Below are positions 14,822 through 24,722 of a stretch of 37,085 bases of DNA, piece after piece. Origin of the DNA: Oscillospiraceae bacterium (lineage in GTDB: Bacteria > Bacillota > Clostridia > Oscillospirales > Oscillospiraceae); contig JAFSHY010000078.1 of assembly GCA_017440065.1 (NCBI GenBank), positions 1 through 37,085 on the forward strand, written 5' to 3'. Made by a program: the position numbers and the translations under genes. The notes below the pieces were generated by a model that made no database searches, had not been told where the DNA came from, and was given only the letters and a program-made list of their open reading frames with translations. Numbering within the stretch: the first letter of the stretch is position 1; each line of letters starts with the position of its first letter.

Positions 14822-16108
14822 TCACGAAAGCTTCAGTTTGGAGATCTTCAGATAGGGGAAGCTGCAGGAGCCGTTGCAGTGGCGCTCGGCGGAGATGCCG
14901 TCCACCTGCTGCAGGGCATCGATCAGATTGCCGCTGATCACAACGCCCTCGCAGGGCTTGGTGATCTTGCCGTCTTCGATCAGATAGCTCCCCTTGGCCA
15001 CATAGGAGATCTCGCCCGCGACCGTAGGCTGACCGCCGGAAAGACGGCCCACCAGCAGACCGGAGCGGATCCCGCCCAGCAGCTCGGCAAGCGGTGTTTC
15101 GCCCGCTTCGATCTCATAGCAGAAATAGTCGCCGCAGCCCTCGGGCAGAGAAAGCTCCTGCGCCACACGGGGCGAAAGGGCGGTGCCGACCAGAACGCCG
15201 TGATCGAGGATCGTGGAATTCTGCACGGGACGGCCGAGGTCGTTCAGCATCGGTTCGCCGAGGATCCCTTCGGAAAGCGGCGCGTTGCGCACCGTCAGCG
15301 CGGGGCTGGCCACCTGCTGACCGAAGCTCTTCGACCAGCGGCTGGTCTTGTTCTGCATGGGAGAATCCGAAAGCTGGGATTCCGTCAGCATATAGAAGAG
15401 CAGGGTAAGCGACTGGGGCGGGAAGAGGATGACGTTCTCTTCCGGCTTGTGATCCGCCTGCGGCAGCAGCAGCTTTTCCGTCAGCTCCAGCTGCTCAGTC
15501 AGAGAGCCGTAAGAGAAAAGGGGCTTGCTGAGATCGTTCATGCGCAGATCGCTGCCCATGAAGGCGGTGGAGCGCTCCTTTCCCACGGCGGAGTAGGAAG
15601 CGCCGAAGCGATAGTAGCCGAAGGTGTCGGAGGCGCAGTTCCCGTCAAGATCCAGGAAGGTGTGCGCCTCGCGGATATGGGAAAGATCGCCCACGCGGAT
15701 GCAGATGGAAGGATAGGCCTCTGCCGTATCCTGCAGGAAATCGGTGTAGCGCTGCTGCATGAGGGCGGCATCGGGGGTCAGACAGCCGCGGGTATGTGCC
15801 TGCGGCTCGATGGGCTGCAGGGGCAGACTCATGCCCTCGGCAGCTTCCTGCGCCGCGGCGAAGGCGGCATCCGCCAACTTGACGGCATCCGCTTCCTCCG
15901 CGCAGACACGGCTTACCTTGCCCTGACGGCGGCCCAACTGGACAACGGCGGAAAGCTCGGTGCTGTCCGTGGTCTTGAGGATGCTGCGCGACTGGGAGAA
16001 GGAGGCATAGCAGCAGGTGACCTTGTAGGTCTGATGGAGGCAGGCGGCATCGGCACCCAGTTCCTTCAGCCGGTTTGCGGCAGCCTGCAGAAGGGTGAGA
16101 TCAGCCAT
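14822..16108 (-). CDS. TldE/PmbA family protein, copy A
   Basis: A 428-residue PmbA/TldE-type protein with no HExxxH motif. Family blocks include SRWSKSFGQQVASP, GEPMLNDLGRPVQNST, AGETPLAELLGGIRSG and VAGEISYVAKGSYLIEDGK; it ends in FPYLKISKLKLS. It should be the non-catalytic partner of TldD copy A, which follows 10 bp downstream. Its ATG overlaps the stop of the DUF1847 gene by one base (TAATG), implying translational coupling; GGAGGAAGAAT just upstream is the ribosome binding site. In E. coli, TldE is needed with TldD for cleavage of peptide substrates. Confidence 0.88.
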   Translation of the reverse strand: MADLTLLQAAANRLKELGADAACLHQTYKVTCCYASFSQSRSILKTTDSTELSAVVQLGRRQGKVSRVCAEEADAVKLADAAFAAAQEAAEGMSLPLQPIEPQAHTRGCLTPDAALMQQRYTDFLQDTAEAYPSICIRVGDLSHIREAHTFLDLDGNCASDTFGYYRFGASYSAVGKERSTAFMGSDLRMNDLSKPLFSYGSLTEQLELTEKLLLPQADHKPEENVILFPPQSLTLLFYMLTESQLSDSPMQNKTSRWSKSFGQQVASPALTVRNAPLSEGILGEPMLNDLGRPVQNSTILDHGVLVGTALSPRVAQELSLPEGCGDYFCYEIEAGETPLAELLGGIRSGLLVGRLSGGQPTVAGEISYVAKGSYLIEDGKITKPCEGVVISGNLIDALQQVDGISAERHCNGSCSFPYLKISKLKLS

Positions 16109-16755
16109 TATTCTTCCTCCGTGTCGTTCTTGGGGCCGAGGCAGCTGTAGGCATAGTAGATGCCGGCCATGGGATTGTGGTGGAATTTCCGCTCCTTGAC
16201 GGTGAGAACCGTGGAAAGAACGGGAGAATACTTCATAAACAGGGAGTCATGACCGACGCAGAGACCCAGCACGACATTGAATTCCGTGCCGGCCTTTTCC
16301 AGCATCTTGGCCTGACCGATGGGATTGCAGCCCACGCAGAAATTGGGGCCGTCCCAGAATTTTTCTTCGGGGTTCATGCCCAACTCCAGCTCATTGATGC
16401 CGCCGGCGCAGCACATGACGGTATCGACCTCGAAGCCCTCGCGCTTAAAGATCTTCGCGCAGATCTCGGCTTCCTTCGTCCAGCCGATGCAGCAGGCAAT
16501 GCCGATGTGGTGATAGCCCATGCGCTTGCAGAGCTCCACGGTCTCCATGATACGGGGCAGCTTATGCTCCTTGCCGTAGGTACCGGTCATGCCTGCGTTG
16601 ACATAGAATTCATGGATGCCGGGCTTCTGATACTCCGCCATGGCGGCATCGGTCAGATCCTGCTCCCGCATGGGGCAGTTTTTGGGCATATGCGTGCGTT
16701 CTTCCTTGGCTTTGATACAGTCCTGGATCTTGCAGCTGGCACAGGTGTAATGCAT
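16108..16755 (-). CDS. DUF1847 family cysteine-rich protein
   Basis: A 215-residue soluble protein I recognise as DUF1847. It is rich in Cys: C5, C8 and C13 at the N-terminus (CASCKIQDC), then CPM, ACCIGW, MCCAGG, FCVGCNP, LGLCVGHD and a final SCLG. The pattern suggests metal or Fe-S binding, but no activity is known to me. It starts directly after the amidohydrolase stop (TAA ATG, no gap), with GGAGG about 8 bp upstream, and its own stop overlaps the next ATG. Its place between the amidohydrolases and the TldD/TldE genes suggests a role in the same pathway (inference). Confidence 0.85.
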   Translation of the reverse strand: MHYTCASCKIQDCIKAKEERTHMPKNCPMREQDLTDAAMAEYQKPGIHEFYVNAGMTGTYGKEHKLPRIMETVELCKRMGYHHIGIACCIGWTKEAEICAKIFKREGFEVDTVMCCAGGINELELGMNPEEKFWDGPNFCVGCNPIGQAKMLEKAGTEFNVVLGLCVGHDSLFMKYSPVLSTVLTVKERKFHHNPMAGIYYAYSCLGPKNDTEEE

Positions 16756-17901
16756 TTAATATGCCTCCTTTGATTCGTAATAAGCGCCGTCGATGAAAAC
16801 ACCCTTGCAGAGGGTATAGTTGGAGAGCGGGAAGCCGTCAAACACGGCAAGATCCGCGTCCTTGCCCGCTTCCACGGTGCCCACGCGGTCGGCAATGCCC
16901 AGCACACGGGCGGGAGAACGGGTCAGACTGGCCAGTGCGGCTTCTTCGGAGAAGCCGTAGGCCATGCAGGTGCCCGCATCCAGCGGCAGCGCGCAGACAT
17001 GGCAGTCGCCGTCGATGGTCAGGCAGATGTCCTTGACGCCCGCTTCTTCCAGCAGGGCGGCGCAGGCGGGCGTGCATTCCCAGGTTTCCTGCTTCTGCGG
17101 GCCGCAGCCGATGGGGCCGACGATGCAGGAAACCTGCTTTTCCGCCAGCACATCGCGGACGAGATGGCCGCCCGTGCAGTGGTCGATGGAGAATTTTACG
17201 CCGTAGGGCTCCAGAAGACGGATGGCGGTGAGAATGTCATCGCTGCGGTGGCAGTGGACATGGGCCACGGCTTCGCCTTCAAAGAGCGGGATGAGAGCTT
17301 CCCAGCGGCCGTCAAAGGCCTTGGGTTCGCCGGATTTCTTTGCATTGTAATATTCATAGGCCTCGCGCAGCGCCTCACGCATGAGGGAAGCGTTGCCCAT
17401 GCGGGTCATGGGGGAGCGGCCTTTGTCCTGTCCGTGGCAGCGGCGGGGATTCTCGCCCAGCGCCATCTTGATCTGAGGCGGGCCGTAGATCTTCTTCTGC
17501 AGGTTCGCGCCGTCGGAAAGCTTGGCAACGAAGCCGGTGCCGCCCATCAGATTGCCCGAACCGGGCAGCTGGCAGCAGGAGGTAAAGCCGCCGAGGCGGG
17601 TTCTCGCAAAGGAGAAGTGGGTGGGGTCGATGCCGTCCGCCAGCCGCATCTGCGGGCAGATGGGATCGGCAAAATCATTGCCGTCGGCGGTGGTCTGAAT
17701 GCCGAAATCGGCCATGTGGGCATGGGCGTCGATGAAGCCGGGAGTCACCTCGTAAGCGGAAAGGTCGATGACCTCCGCGCCTGCGGGGACGGTCAGCTCC
17801 TGTCCGACGGCGGCGATCTTGCCGTCCTCGATGAGGATCATGCCCTGTTCCAGCGGGTCGCCCGCCATGGTATAGAGCTTCTTTGTCAAAATGGCTTTCA
17901 T
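16756..17901 (-). CDS. Amidohydrolase, imidazolonepropionase-like, with intact metal site
   Basis: A 381-residue amidohydrolase-superfamily enzyme. Metal-site residues are visible: H60 and H62 in FIDAHAHM, H214/H216/H218 in HVHCHRSDD, H241 and H246 in DHCTGGH, and D297 in TIDGD. The flanking beta-sandwich (MKAILTKKLY...GKIAAVGQ and a C-terminal AGKDADLAVFDGFPLSN) is typical. Such enzymes hydrolyse cyclic amides, acyl amino acids or dipeptides in the cytosol; the substrate is not readable. It overlaps the upstream amidohydrolase paralogue by 4 bp (ATGA). Compared with that neighbour it keeps the full metal site, so it is presumably the catalytic member of the pair. Confidence 0.88.
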   Translation of the reverse strand: MKAILTKKLYTMAGDPLEQGMILIEDGKIAAVGQELTVPAGAEVIDLSAYEVTPGFIDAHAHMADFGIQTTADGNDFADPICPQMRLADGIDPTHFSFARTRLGGFTSCCQLPGSGNLMGGTGFVAKLSDGANLQKKIYGPPQIKMALGENPRRCHGQDKGRSPMTRMGNASLMREALREAYEYYNAKKSGEPKAFDGRWEALIPLFEGEAVAHVHCHRSDDILTAIRLLEPYGVKFSIDHCTGGHLVRDVLAEKQVSCIVGPIGCGPQKQETWECTPACAALLEEAGVKDICLTIDGDCHVCALPLDAGTCMAYGFSEEAALASLTRSPARVLGIADRVGTVEAGKDADLAVFDGFPLSNYTLCKGVFIDGAYYESKEAY

Positions 17902-19049
17902 TTGACAGGCACCTCCTCGCCGGGAATGTAGACACCGTCGATCATCGTGCCGGTGCTGAGGGTGAGATTGGAGAGGGGATCTCCGTTAAAGAAGGCAAGG
18001 TCGGCATCCATACCCGGGGCAATGGCGCCGATGCGGCCTTCCGCGCCCAGCAGACGGGCGGGAGCGGCGGTCAGGCCTTCCAGCACCTCGGTGTGGGGCA
18101 TACCCAAAGCTGCGCAGCGGCCTGCCTGCGTGCGGAGGAATTCGATCTCGTCCGTTTCATCGCAGGTGAAGCAGACCGTGGAAAGTCCTGCCTTTTTCAT
18201 CGTTACAGGGTTGTCGTAGCGGTTTTTCAAAAGCTCGGTGCGGAAAGGATAGGCAAGTAAGCTGCCGAAGATGCAGGGAATGTCCTTTTCTGCCAGCTCT
18301 TCGGGGATCAGATGGGCTTCCGCGGCGCCTACGAAGCAGTAGCGGATGCCGTAACTGTCCAGCAGCTCCATGAGGATCAGCATATCCGCAGCGGTATAGA
18401 TGCAGATGTGCAGCGTCATTTTGCCCTGCATGACCGGCTTCATGGCCTCCAGCTTGCGGTCATAGGCGGGGGCTTCCGCTGCGGCGTAATCGGCGCATTT
18501 GCGGAGGAATTCCCGCAGCATATCAAACATGCCCATGCGGGTCTGGGGTCTGCCGCTCTTGCCGCTGTGGAACTTCACGGGGATCTCGCCGACGGATGCG
18601 TTCATCTGCACCGTTTCGGGCAGGATCATCTTGGCGGGATCGTTGCAGGGCTTCATTTTGAAGGCAGCGCCCCGGCCGCCGATGATGTTTTTCTTGCCGG
18701 GAGAAACGAAGCAGGTGGTGAAGCCCGCGTTTCTGGCGGTACGGATGGCGAAATCATCGGGGAAGAAGCCGTCCAGTACCTGCACTTCGGGCGTGATCGG
18801 TTCGGAGCATTCGTCCTGATCACTGTGTTCCCGCATGCCGCGGGGTTCAAAATTCAGCGCAATATAGGTGTGGGCATCGATCAGACCGGGCGTCACTTCG
18901 GCGGATTCCATATGCAGGATCTCCGCACCTTCCGGAATGGGAAGATCCTTGCCGACAGCGGTGATCTTGCCGTTTTCCACAAGGATCACACCGTTTTCGA
19001 TGGGTTCGGCGCAGACGGGATAGATCTTGCCTGCCAGAATTGCTTTCAT
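17898..19049 (-). CDS. Amidohydrolase paralogue with degenerate metal site (probable pseudoenzyme)
   Basis: A 383-residue amidohydrolase-fold protein, colinear with the next gene product without needing gaps at the active-site positions. H60 is kept but the second His of HxH is Tyr62 (IDAHTYI); HVHCHRSDD is replaced by LHICIYTAA (H216C, H218Y); DHCTGGH becomes VGAAEAH (H241G); D297 remains. The fold ends (GKITAVGKDL; PGMDADLAFFNGDPLSN) are intact and there is no frameshift, so it is a maintained protein. It probably cannot bind the usual metals and may be a structural or regulatory partner of the active paralogue. It starts 7 bp after the DUF4438 gene with AAGGAGTGA upstream. Confidence 0.8.
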   Translation of the reverse strand: MKAILAGKIYPVCAEPIENGVILVENGKITAVGKDLPIPEGAEILHMESAEVTPGLIDAHTYIALNFEPRGMREHSDQDECSEPITPEVQVLDGFFPDDFAIRTARNAGFTTCFVSPGKKNIIGGRGAAFKMKPCNDPAKMILPETVQMNASVGEIPVKFHSGKSGRPQTRMGMFDMLREFLRKCADYAAAEAPAYDRKLEAMKPVMQGKMTLHICIYTAADMLILMELLDSYGIRYCFVGAAEAHLIPEELAEKDIPCIFGSLLAYPFRTELLKNRYDNPVTMKKAGLSTVCFTCDETDEIEFLRTQAGRCAALGMPHTEVLEGLTAAPARLLGAEGRIGAIAPGMDADLAFFNGDPLSNLTLSTGTMIDGVYIPGEEVPVK

Positions 19050-19056
19050 AAGAGGA

Positions 19057-19935
19057 TCACTCCTTCACACCAAAGAGGTAGGCGAGGTTGGCCTTTTCAT
19101 CGATCCTGCCCTCGATGATGGGCTTTTTGCAGGTGAGCAGCGAGGTGACGCCGGGGCCGTGACCGGAGCAGTAGGTGTCGCCGTGGATGATGCAGCCGAT
19201 GGTGACGGCACCCTTGCAGTAGCCTCTGCCCCAGCTGGAATCAAAGTCCTCGATCAGCACGATGTCGCCGAAGCGCAGCTCGTTCAGACCGTACTGTTCG
19301 GTCAGTTCCTTGTCGGTGGTGATGATGTCTGCATCGCCGGTAAAGCCGGGTTCCATGCGGCCGATGCCGGAGCCCATGAGGCAGGCGGGGACTTTCTTTG
19401 CCACGGGGATGATCAGCTTGCCGTCCTTTTCCTCGATGTTCATCTTGTGGAGCAGCTCGGGATCGATGGCCAGCGGCATCACGTCGGGGTAGTCCAGCAG
19501 CTTGAGACCGTAGCCCACGGATTTGATGAGGAAGCTGTCGTCCATGCAGAGCATATCCAGTGTTTCGGGATCAAAGTGGAGGAATACGTGTTCTGCGCCG
19601 CCGTGGGTGCCGGTGACCCAGCCCCAGCGGCCCTTGGCTTCGCCGCTCTGGATCTTCACGCGGTTGCCCACGCAGGCATGGGAGTTGGTGCCGCGGTTGC
19701 GGTTGACGTTGAGCTTGGCATTCTTGCTGGAAACACCGGCTTCGATGTGCTCACCGCAGAGACCCATGCAGCAGTCGCCGATCTGGAAGTTATAGCAGAT
19801 GCCGCCCATACCGGGAATGGCATGCGCCTTGCCGTGGTCGCCGATCTCGGCGTCGCCCATGGGCATGACAACGGGTTCGGTAATATAGCTCTGCACGGAG
19901 ATCACGGGCAGCAGATGTTCGTTGGTTCTCAGCAT
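19057..19935 (-). CDS. DUF4438 protein, canonical copy
   Basis: A 292-residue DUF4438 protein. It has PGMGGICYNFQIGD near 41-54, GEHIEAGVS near 61-69, NSHACVGNRVKIQSGEAKG near 84-102 and a THGGAEHVFLHF segment with H111, E115 and H116, which I take as the likely metal/active-site region of the family. The function of DUF4438 is not known to me. Its ATG lies inside the end of the other DUF4438 gene (7-bp overlap) with GAGGAGG as ribosome binding site. Located after the peptide transporter genes and before the amidohydrolases, it probably acts on the imported compound. Confidence 0.85.
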   Translation of the reverse strand: MLRTNEHLLPVISVQSYITEPVVMPMGDAEIGDHGKAHAIPGMGGICYNFQIGDCCMGLCGEHIEAGVSSKNAKLNVNRNRGTNSHACVGNRVKIQSGEAKGRWGWVTGTHGGAEHVFLHFDPETLDMLCMDDSFLIKSVGYGLKLLDYPDVMPLAIDPELLHKMNIEEKDGKLIIPVAKKVPACLMGSGIGRMEPGFTGDADIITTDKELTEQYGLNELRFGDIVLIEDFDSSWGRGYCKGAVTIGCIIHGDTYCSGHGPGVTSLLTCKKPIIEGRIDEKANLAYLFGVKE

Positions 19936-20768
19936 TCCTTACCCTCCTCATAGTAGCGGGCAATGTTGCCCATGTCGGAAACGTAGCCGCCCAGCGTACT
20001 GTCCTTGCTGGAGAAGAGAACGCTGACGGTGGGACCGCCGCCCACATGGCAGGCGCCGTTGTCGGTCACGATGCCGATGGTGGCTGCGCCGCGCAGGAAT
20101 GCGCCGCCCCAGGTGTGGTCAATATCGGTGAACATCACGAAATCACCGACGCAGAGGGTTTCCAGCTCTGCTTCCGCTGCAGTGACGGCATCGGAGGTCA
20201 GAACGGACAGCTGCTCGGCGCCGAGATAGCCGGCATATTTTTCAGGAAGGATCTTGGCCACGGGGAAGAGCAGACGGCCGTTTTCTTCCTTGACGGGCAG
20301 CTTATCCAGCAGGTCGGGGTGGATGTGGCAGACGATGGAGGGATAGTCCTCCAGCCGAAGTCCGTAGCTTCCGCAGAGCAGCAGGAACTGCTCGTCGCCC
20401 TCGAAGGAGAGGATGTCCTTTTCGGGGAAGACGGCGGCGATGGCACCGCTGCCGTTGTAGGAGCAGCCGCCGAGGACATAGCCCTTGGCTTCGCCGCCGC
20501 ACTTGGAGACGGGAGTGCCGGTGGGAGCATAGTAGGTGAGCGCACCGTCATTGGCGCCCTTGAGGCAGACGCCGGGAACGATATGATGACCGAGGATGGA
20601 ATCGCAGCGGTCTCCGACCTTGAAATTGCGGCAGATGCCGCCGGGGCCGGTCATAAGCACACCGTTGCCGTTGATATCCAGATAGCCGTTGTAGTTGGGC
20701 TCCTTCACTTCGGCGACGGAGGCCTTCAGAGGAAGAATGGGGAGCTTTGCCCGATTGGTTTTCAGCAT
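19929..20768 (-). CDS. DUF4438-like protein, divergent copy
   Basis: A 279-residue paralogue of the adjacent DUF4438 protein. Shared landmarks are GPGGICRNFKVGD, GHHIVPGV, CGGEAKG, the LEDYP segment and FTDIDHTWG.FLRGAATIGIV. The THGGAEH block of the canonical copy is replaced by CSYNGSGAI (around 102-110), removing both His and the Glu, and the N.NRGTNSHAC part is altered too. The reading frame is intact. It may be the non-catalytic partner in a heteromer or have changed specificity. It starts 3 bp after oppF, using GAGGTG as ribosome binding site. Confidence 0.78.
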   Translation of the reverse strand: MLKTNRAKLPILPLKASVAEVKEPNYNGYLDINGNGVLMTGPGGICRNFKVGDRCDSILGHHIVPGVCLKGANDGALTYYAPTGTPVSKCGGEAKGYVLGGCSYNGSGAIAAVFPEKDILSFEGDEQFLLLCGSYGLRLEDYPSIVCHIHPDLLDKLPVKEENGRLLFPVAKILPEKYAGYLGAEQLSVLTSDAVTAAEAELETLCVGDFVMFTDIDHTWGGAFLRGAATIGIVTDNGACHVGGGPTVSVLFSSKDSTLGGYVSDMGNIARYYEEGKEC

Positions 20769-20771
20769 AAC

Positions 20772-21750
20772 TTACACCTCGCTGTTATAAAGATGGCAGG
20801 CGCAGAAGTAGCCGGGGGATACTTCGCGCAGCTCGGGATCTTCCTTGCGGCAGATATCCATGCAATGGCTGCAGCGGCCGTGGAAACGGCAGCCGGAGGG
20901 AAGATCGATGGGAGAGGGGACATCGCCGGTCAGAGAAACGCGTTCCTTTTTGGCACCGGGCTTGGGAATGGGAACGGCGGAAAGCAGCGCTTCGGTATAG
21001 GGATGCAGATGCTTCTCGAAGAGCGTGTTGCTTTCGCCCATTTCCACGACCTTGCCCAGATACATCACGCAGATGCGGTCGGACACATGGCGGACGACGG
21101 AAAGGTCATGGGAGATGAACATATAGGTGAGGCCGAGATCCTTTTTGAGCTTCTGCATCAGATTGAGGATGCTGGCCTGCACGGAAACGTCCAGCGCGGA
21201 AACGGCTTCATCACAGACGATGAACTTGGGATTTGTGGCCAATGCGCGGGCAATGGCGATCCTCTGGCGCTGACCGCCGGAGAATTCATGGGGATAGCGG
21301 TTGAGGTGGAAGGTACGGAGGCCGACCATCTCCAGCAGCTTGACGGCCCGTTCATTGGCTTCCTTTTTGCTGCAGAGCTTATGCGCCAGCATCGGCTCGA
21401 TCAGCATGGTGCCTACGGTCAGACGGCCGTTGAGGGAGGAGAAGGGATCCTGGAAGACGATCTGCATCTTCCGGCGGGCCTTGCGCAGCGCTTCCTTGGA
21501 GAGGGTGGAAAGATCCACACCGTCCACGATGACCTGACCGGAGACCGGCTCGATGAGGTGGAGGATGGTCTTGCCCAGCGTGGTCTTGCCGCAGCCGGAT
21601 TCGCCGACAACGCCGAGGGTCTCACCGGCATAGATCTTGAGGGAAACATGGTCAACGGCCTTGACCGTCTTTTTGATGTTGGAGAAGGTGCCGGTCTTCA
21701 CACCGAAGAACTGGCAGAGATCCTTGACCTCTACGCAAACCTGTTTCTGT

Positions 21751-21758
<8 letters not shown>
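20772..21758 (-). CDS. oppF: Oligopeptide ABC transporter ATP-binding subunit OppF
   Basis: A 328-residue ABC ATPase of the Opp/Dpp type. Walker A is GESGCGKTT (52-60), the Q-loop is FQDPFSSLN, the signature is FSGGQRQR, Walker B runs [12 protein letters not shown], and the switch His is in SHDLS. The oligopeptide-transporter C-terminal extension with Cys motif ([15 protein letters not shown]) is present, which may bind an Fe-S cluster in this family. The start at 21758 follows AAAGGAGG and overlaps oppD by 8 bp. With OppD it powers uptake of peptides through OppB/OppC. Walker B has DEAVSALD rather than the more common DEPVSALD. Confidence 0.9.
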
Positions 21759-22734
<976 letters not shown>

Positions 22735-22747
22735 GGGGAACCTCCTG

Positions 22748-23701
22748 TTAATTGGCGCGCGGATCGATGGCCTGACGGAAGGCTTCACCGATGAAGCAAA
22801 GGCTGAGAACGGTCAGCGTGATCATAAGGCCGGGGAAGACAGAGAGCCACGGGGCGGAATTGGTATATTCCTGCGCGCCCGCAATCATGGCGCCCCAGCT
22901 GGGGATGGGCTCCTGCATGCCGAGGCCCAGATAGCTCAGGCCGGATTCGGAGAGGATGGCGCCGCCGATGCCCATGGAAACAGAGAGGATCAGCGGAGTC
23001 AGCGTGTGGGGCAGAATGTGCTTAAAGACGATGGTGCGTTCCTTAAGACCTGCTGCCTTGGCTGCCTGCACGAATTCCTGCTCGCGGAGAGAGAGGAAAT
23101 AGCTGCGCACGAAGCGCGTATAGCCTGTCCAGCCGAAAACACCCAGTACCAGAATGACATTGAACATGCTGGGCTTCAGCAGGGCATTGACCAGCAGGAT
23201 CAGGAAGGTGGAGGGAACGCAGGAGAAGAAGTCGATAAAGCGGCAGATCAGCTGATCCGCGATGCCGCGGTAGTAGCCCGCGATGCAGCCGAGGGGAATG
23301 CCGATGAGCAGCTGGATGGCCACGGCGCTGAAGCCGATCAGCAGGGAGATCCGGCCGCCGTAAAGGCAGCGGGTAAAGTAGTCGCGGCCGAGACGGTCGG
23401 TGCCGAAGAGATGCTCGCGGGAGGGCGGCTGAGGCTGACCCATAGGCGCGGCGGAAAAGTCGATCTTATCGTATTCATAGGGGGTGAGAACGGGCGCCGC
23501 GATGGCGCAGAAGATCAGCGCTGCCAGCACGATCAGACCGGCAATGCCGTACCAGTGGCGGCAGAAGCGCTTGAAGATCGTGGTCCAGTAGCCTTCGACC
23601 TTGGCGGAGAAATACAGATCCTCGTCGTCCTGCATGGGATCCACGGCGCTGTTAATGCGCTTAAGAGGGATCTCTGCGTGCTTTTTCTTAAAAAGATACA
23701 T
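22748..23701 (-). CDS. oppC: Oligopeptide ABC transporter permease OppC
   Basis: A 317-residue permease. An N-terminal cytoplasmic stretch precedes the first membrane helix (about residues 53-72), then an external loop with the family's REHLFGTDRLGRDYFTR pattern, followed by five more hydrophobic segments. The cytoplasmic EAA-type loop that contacts the ATPase is REQEFVQAAKAAGLKERTI. The C-terminus PGLMITLTVLSLCFIGEAFR...DPR is typical of OppC/DppC. It lies 12 bp after oppB and 13 bp before oppD in the same operon. Confidence 0.92.
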   Translation of the reverse strand: MYLFKKKHAEIPLKRINSAVDPMQDDEDLYFSAKVEGYWTTIFKRFCRHWYGIAGLIVLAALIFCAIAAPVLTPYEYDKIDFSAAPMGQPQPPSREHLFGTDRLGRDYFTRCLYGGRISLLIGFSAVAIQLLIGIPLGCIAGYYRGIADQLICRFIDFFSCVPSTFLILLVNALLKPSMFNVILVLGVFGWTGYTRFVRSYFLSLREQEFVQAAKAAGLKERTIVFKHILPHTLTPLILSVSMGIGGAILSESGLSYLGLGMQEPIPSWGAMIAGAQEYTNSAPWLSVFPGLMITLTVLSLCFIGEAFRQAIDPRAN

Positions 23702-23713
23702 GAAAGACCCTCC

Positions 23714-24700
23714 TTACTGTACACGGATTCTGGGGTCTACGACACAGTAGAGAATGTCGGACACCAGATAGCCTACCATGACCAGCACGGAGCTCATCAG
23801 CAGCGTGGCCATGATGACGGGATAGTCGCGGTCGAGAATGGCGTTGGTGCTGTAGGCACCGAGGCCGGGAATGGCGAAGATGGTTTCAATGATATAGGAA
23901 CCGCCAATCAGGCCGGCAAGAGAGCCGCCGATCTCAGAGGCCAGAGGGAGCATGACATTGCGGTAGGCATGGCCCCATTTGACCTTTCGTTCGGGCAGAC
24001 CCTTGGCGCGGGCTGTGCGGACATAGTCCTGGTTGATGACATCGAGATAGAGGTTGCGTTCTGCTCTTGCCATGGAGCCGAGACCGGTGATCACGGTAAG
24101 ACCCACGGGCATGATCAGATGCTTGATGGTATCCCAAACCTCCTGCCAGAAGGTGGGATTCTTGAGGGTCAGGTCGGAAAGACCGAGACCCGGCAGCCAT
24201 TTGAGCTTCACGGCAAAGAGCGTGATGGCCATGATGGACAGCCAGAAGGCGGGCAGCGAGATGCCCACATAGGAATAAAGCATCACCGCGTTGTCCACGA
24301 TACCGTTTTTATGCTTGGCGCAGTAGATGCCCAGCGGTATGCCGACGAGATAGGTGAGGAAGAGGGTGATGATGTTCAGCGACATGGTGATGCCGATGCG
24401 CTGGCCGATCTCCTTTTCAATGGGCTGACCGGTCTTGAAGGAGGTGCCGAAGGTGCCATGGAGAATATCATCCAGCCAGTCAAAATAGCGCACGATGATG
24501 GGGCGGTTGAGACCCAGCGCTTCTCTTCTCTGCTCCTTCTGTGTGGGCGTCATCTGGCGCAGCTGATCCTGACCCACATACATGGCCATGGGATCGCCGG
24601 GGGTGATCGTCATCAGCAGATAAGATGCAAGGGTGACGGCAAACAGCAGGGGGATCATCACCAGCAGGCGTTTGATCACAAATTTAAGTCCGGAATTCAT
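23714..24700 (-). CDS. oppB: Oligopeptide ABC transporter permease OppB
   Basis: A 328-residue permease with about six membrane segments. The first helix holds LLVMIPLLFAVTLASYLLM, followed by the GDPMAMYVG loop typical of OppB/DppB, the EAA-type loop INQDYVRTARAKGLPERKV, and a C-terminal VDPRIRV. Two close ATGs exist at 24706 and 24700; GGAG is 7 bp from the second but overlaps the first, so 24700 is chosen. It is separated from the substrate-binding-protein gene by 93 bp that contain a stable hairpin, which may lower permease expression relative to the binding protein. Confidence 0.92.
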   Translation of the reverse strand: MNSGLKFVIKRLLVMIPLLFAVTLASYLLMTITPGDPMAMYVGQDQLRQMTPTQKEQRREALGLNRPIIVRYFDWLDDILHGTFGTSFKTGQPIEKEIGQRIGITMSLNIITLFLTYLVGIPLGIYCAKHKNGIVDNAVMLYSYVGISLPAFWLSIMAITLFAVKLKWLPGLGLSDLTLKNPTFWQEVWDTIKHLIMPVGLTVITGLGSMARAERNLYLDVINQDYVRTARAKGLPERKVKWGHAYRNVMLPLASEIGGSLAGLIGGSYIIETIFAIPGLGAYSTNAILDRDYPVIMATLLMSSVLVMVGYLVSDILYCVVDPRIRVQ

Positions 24701-24722
24701 AAGCATTCTCCATTATAAAGCG

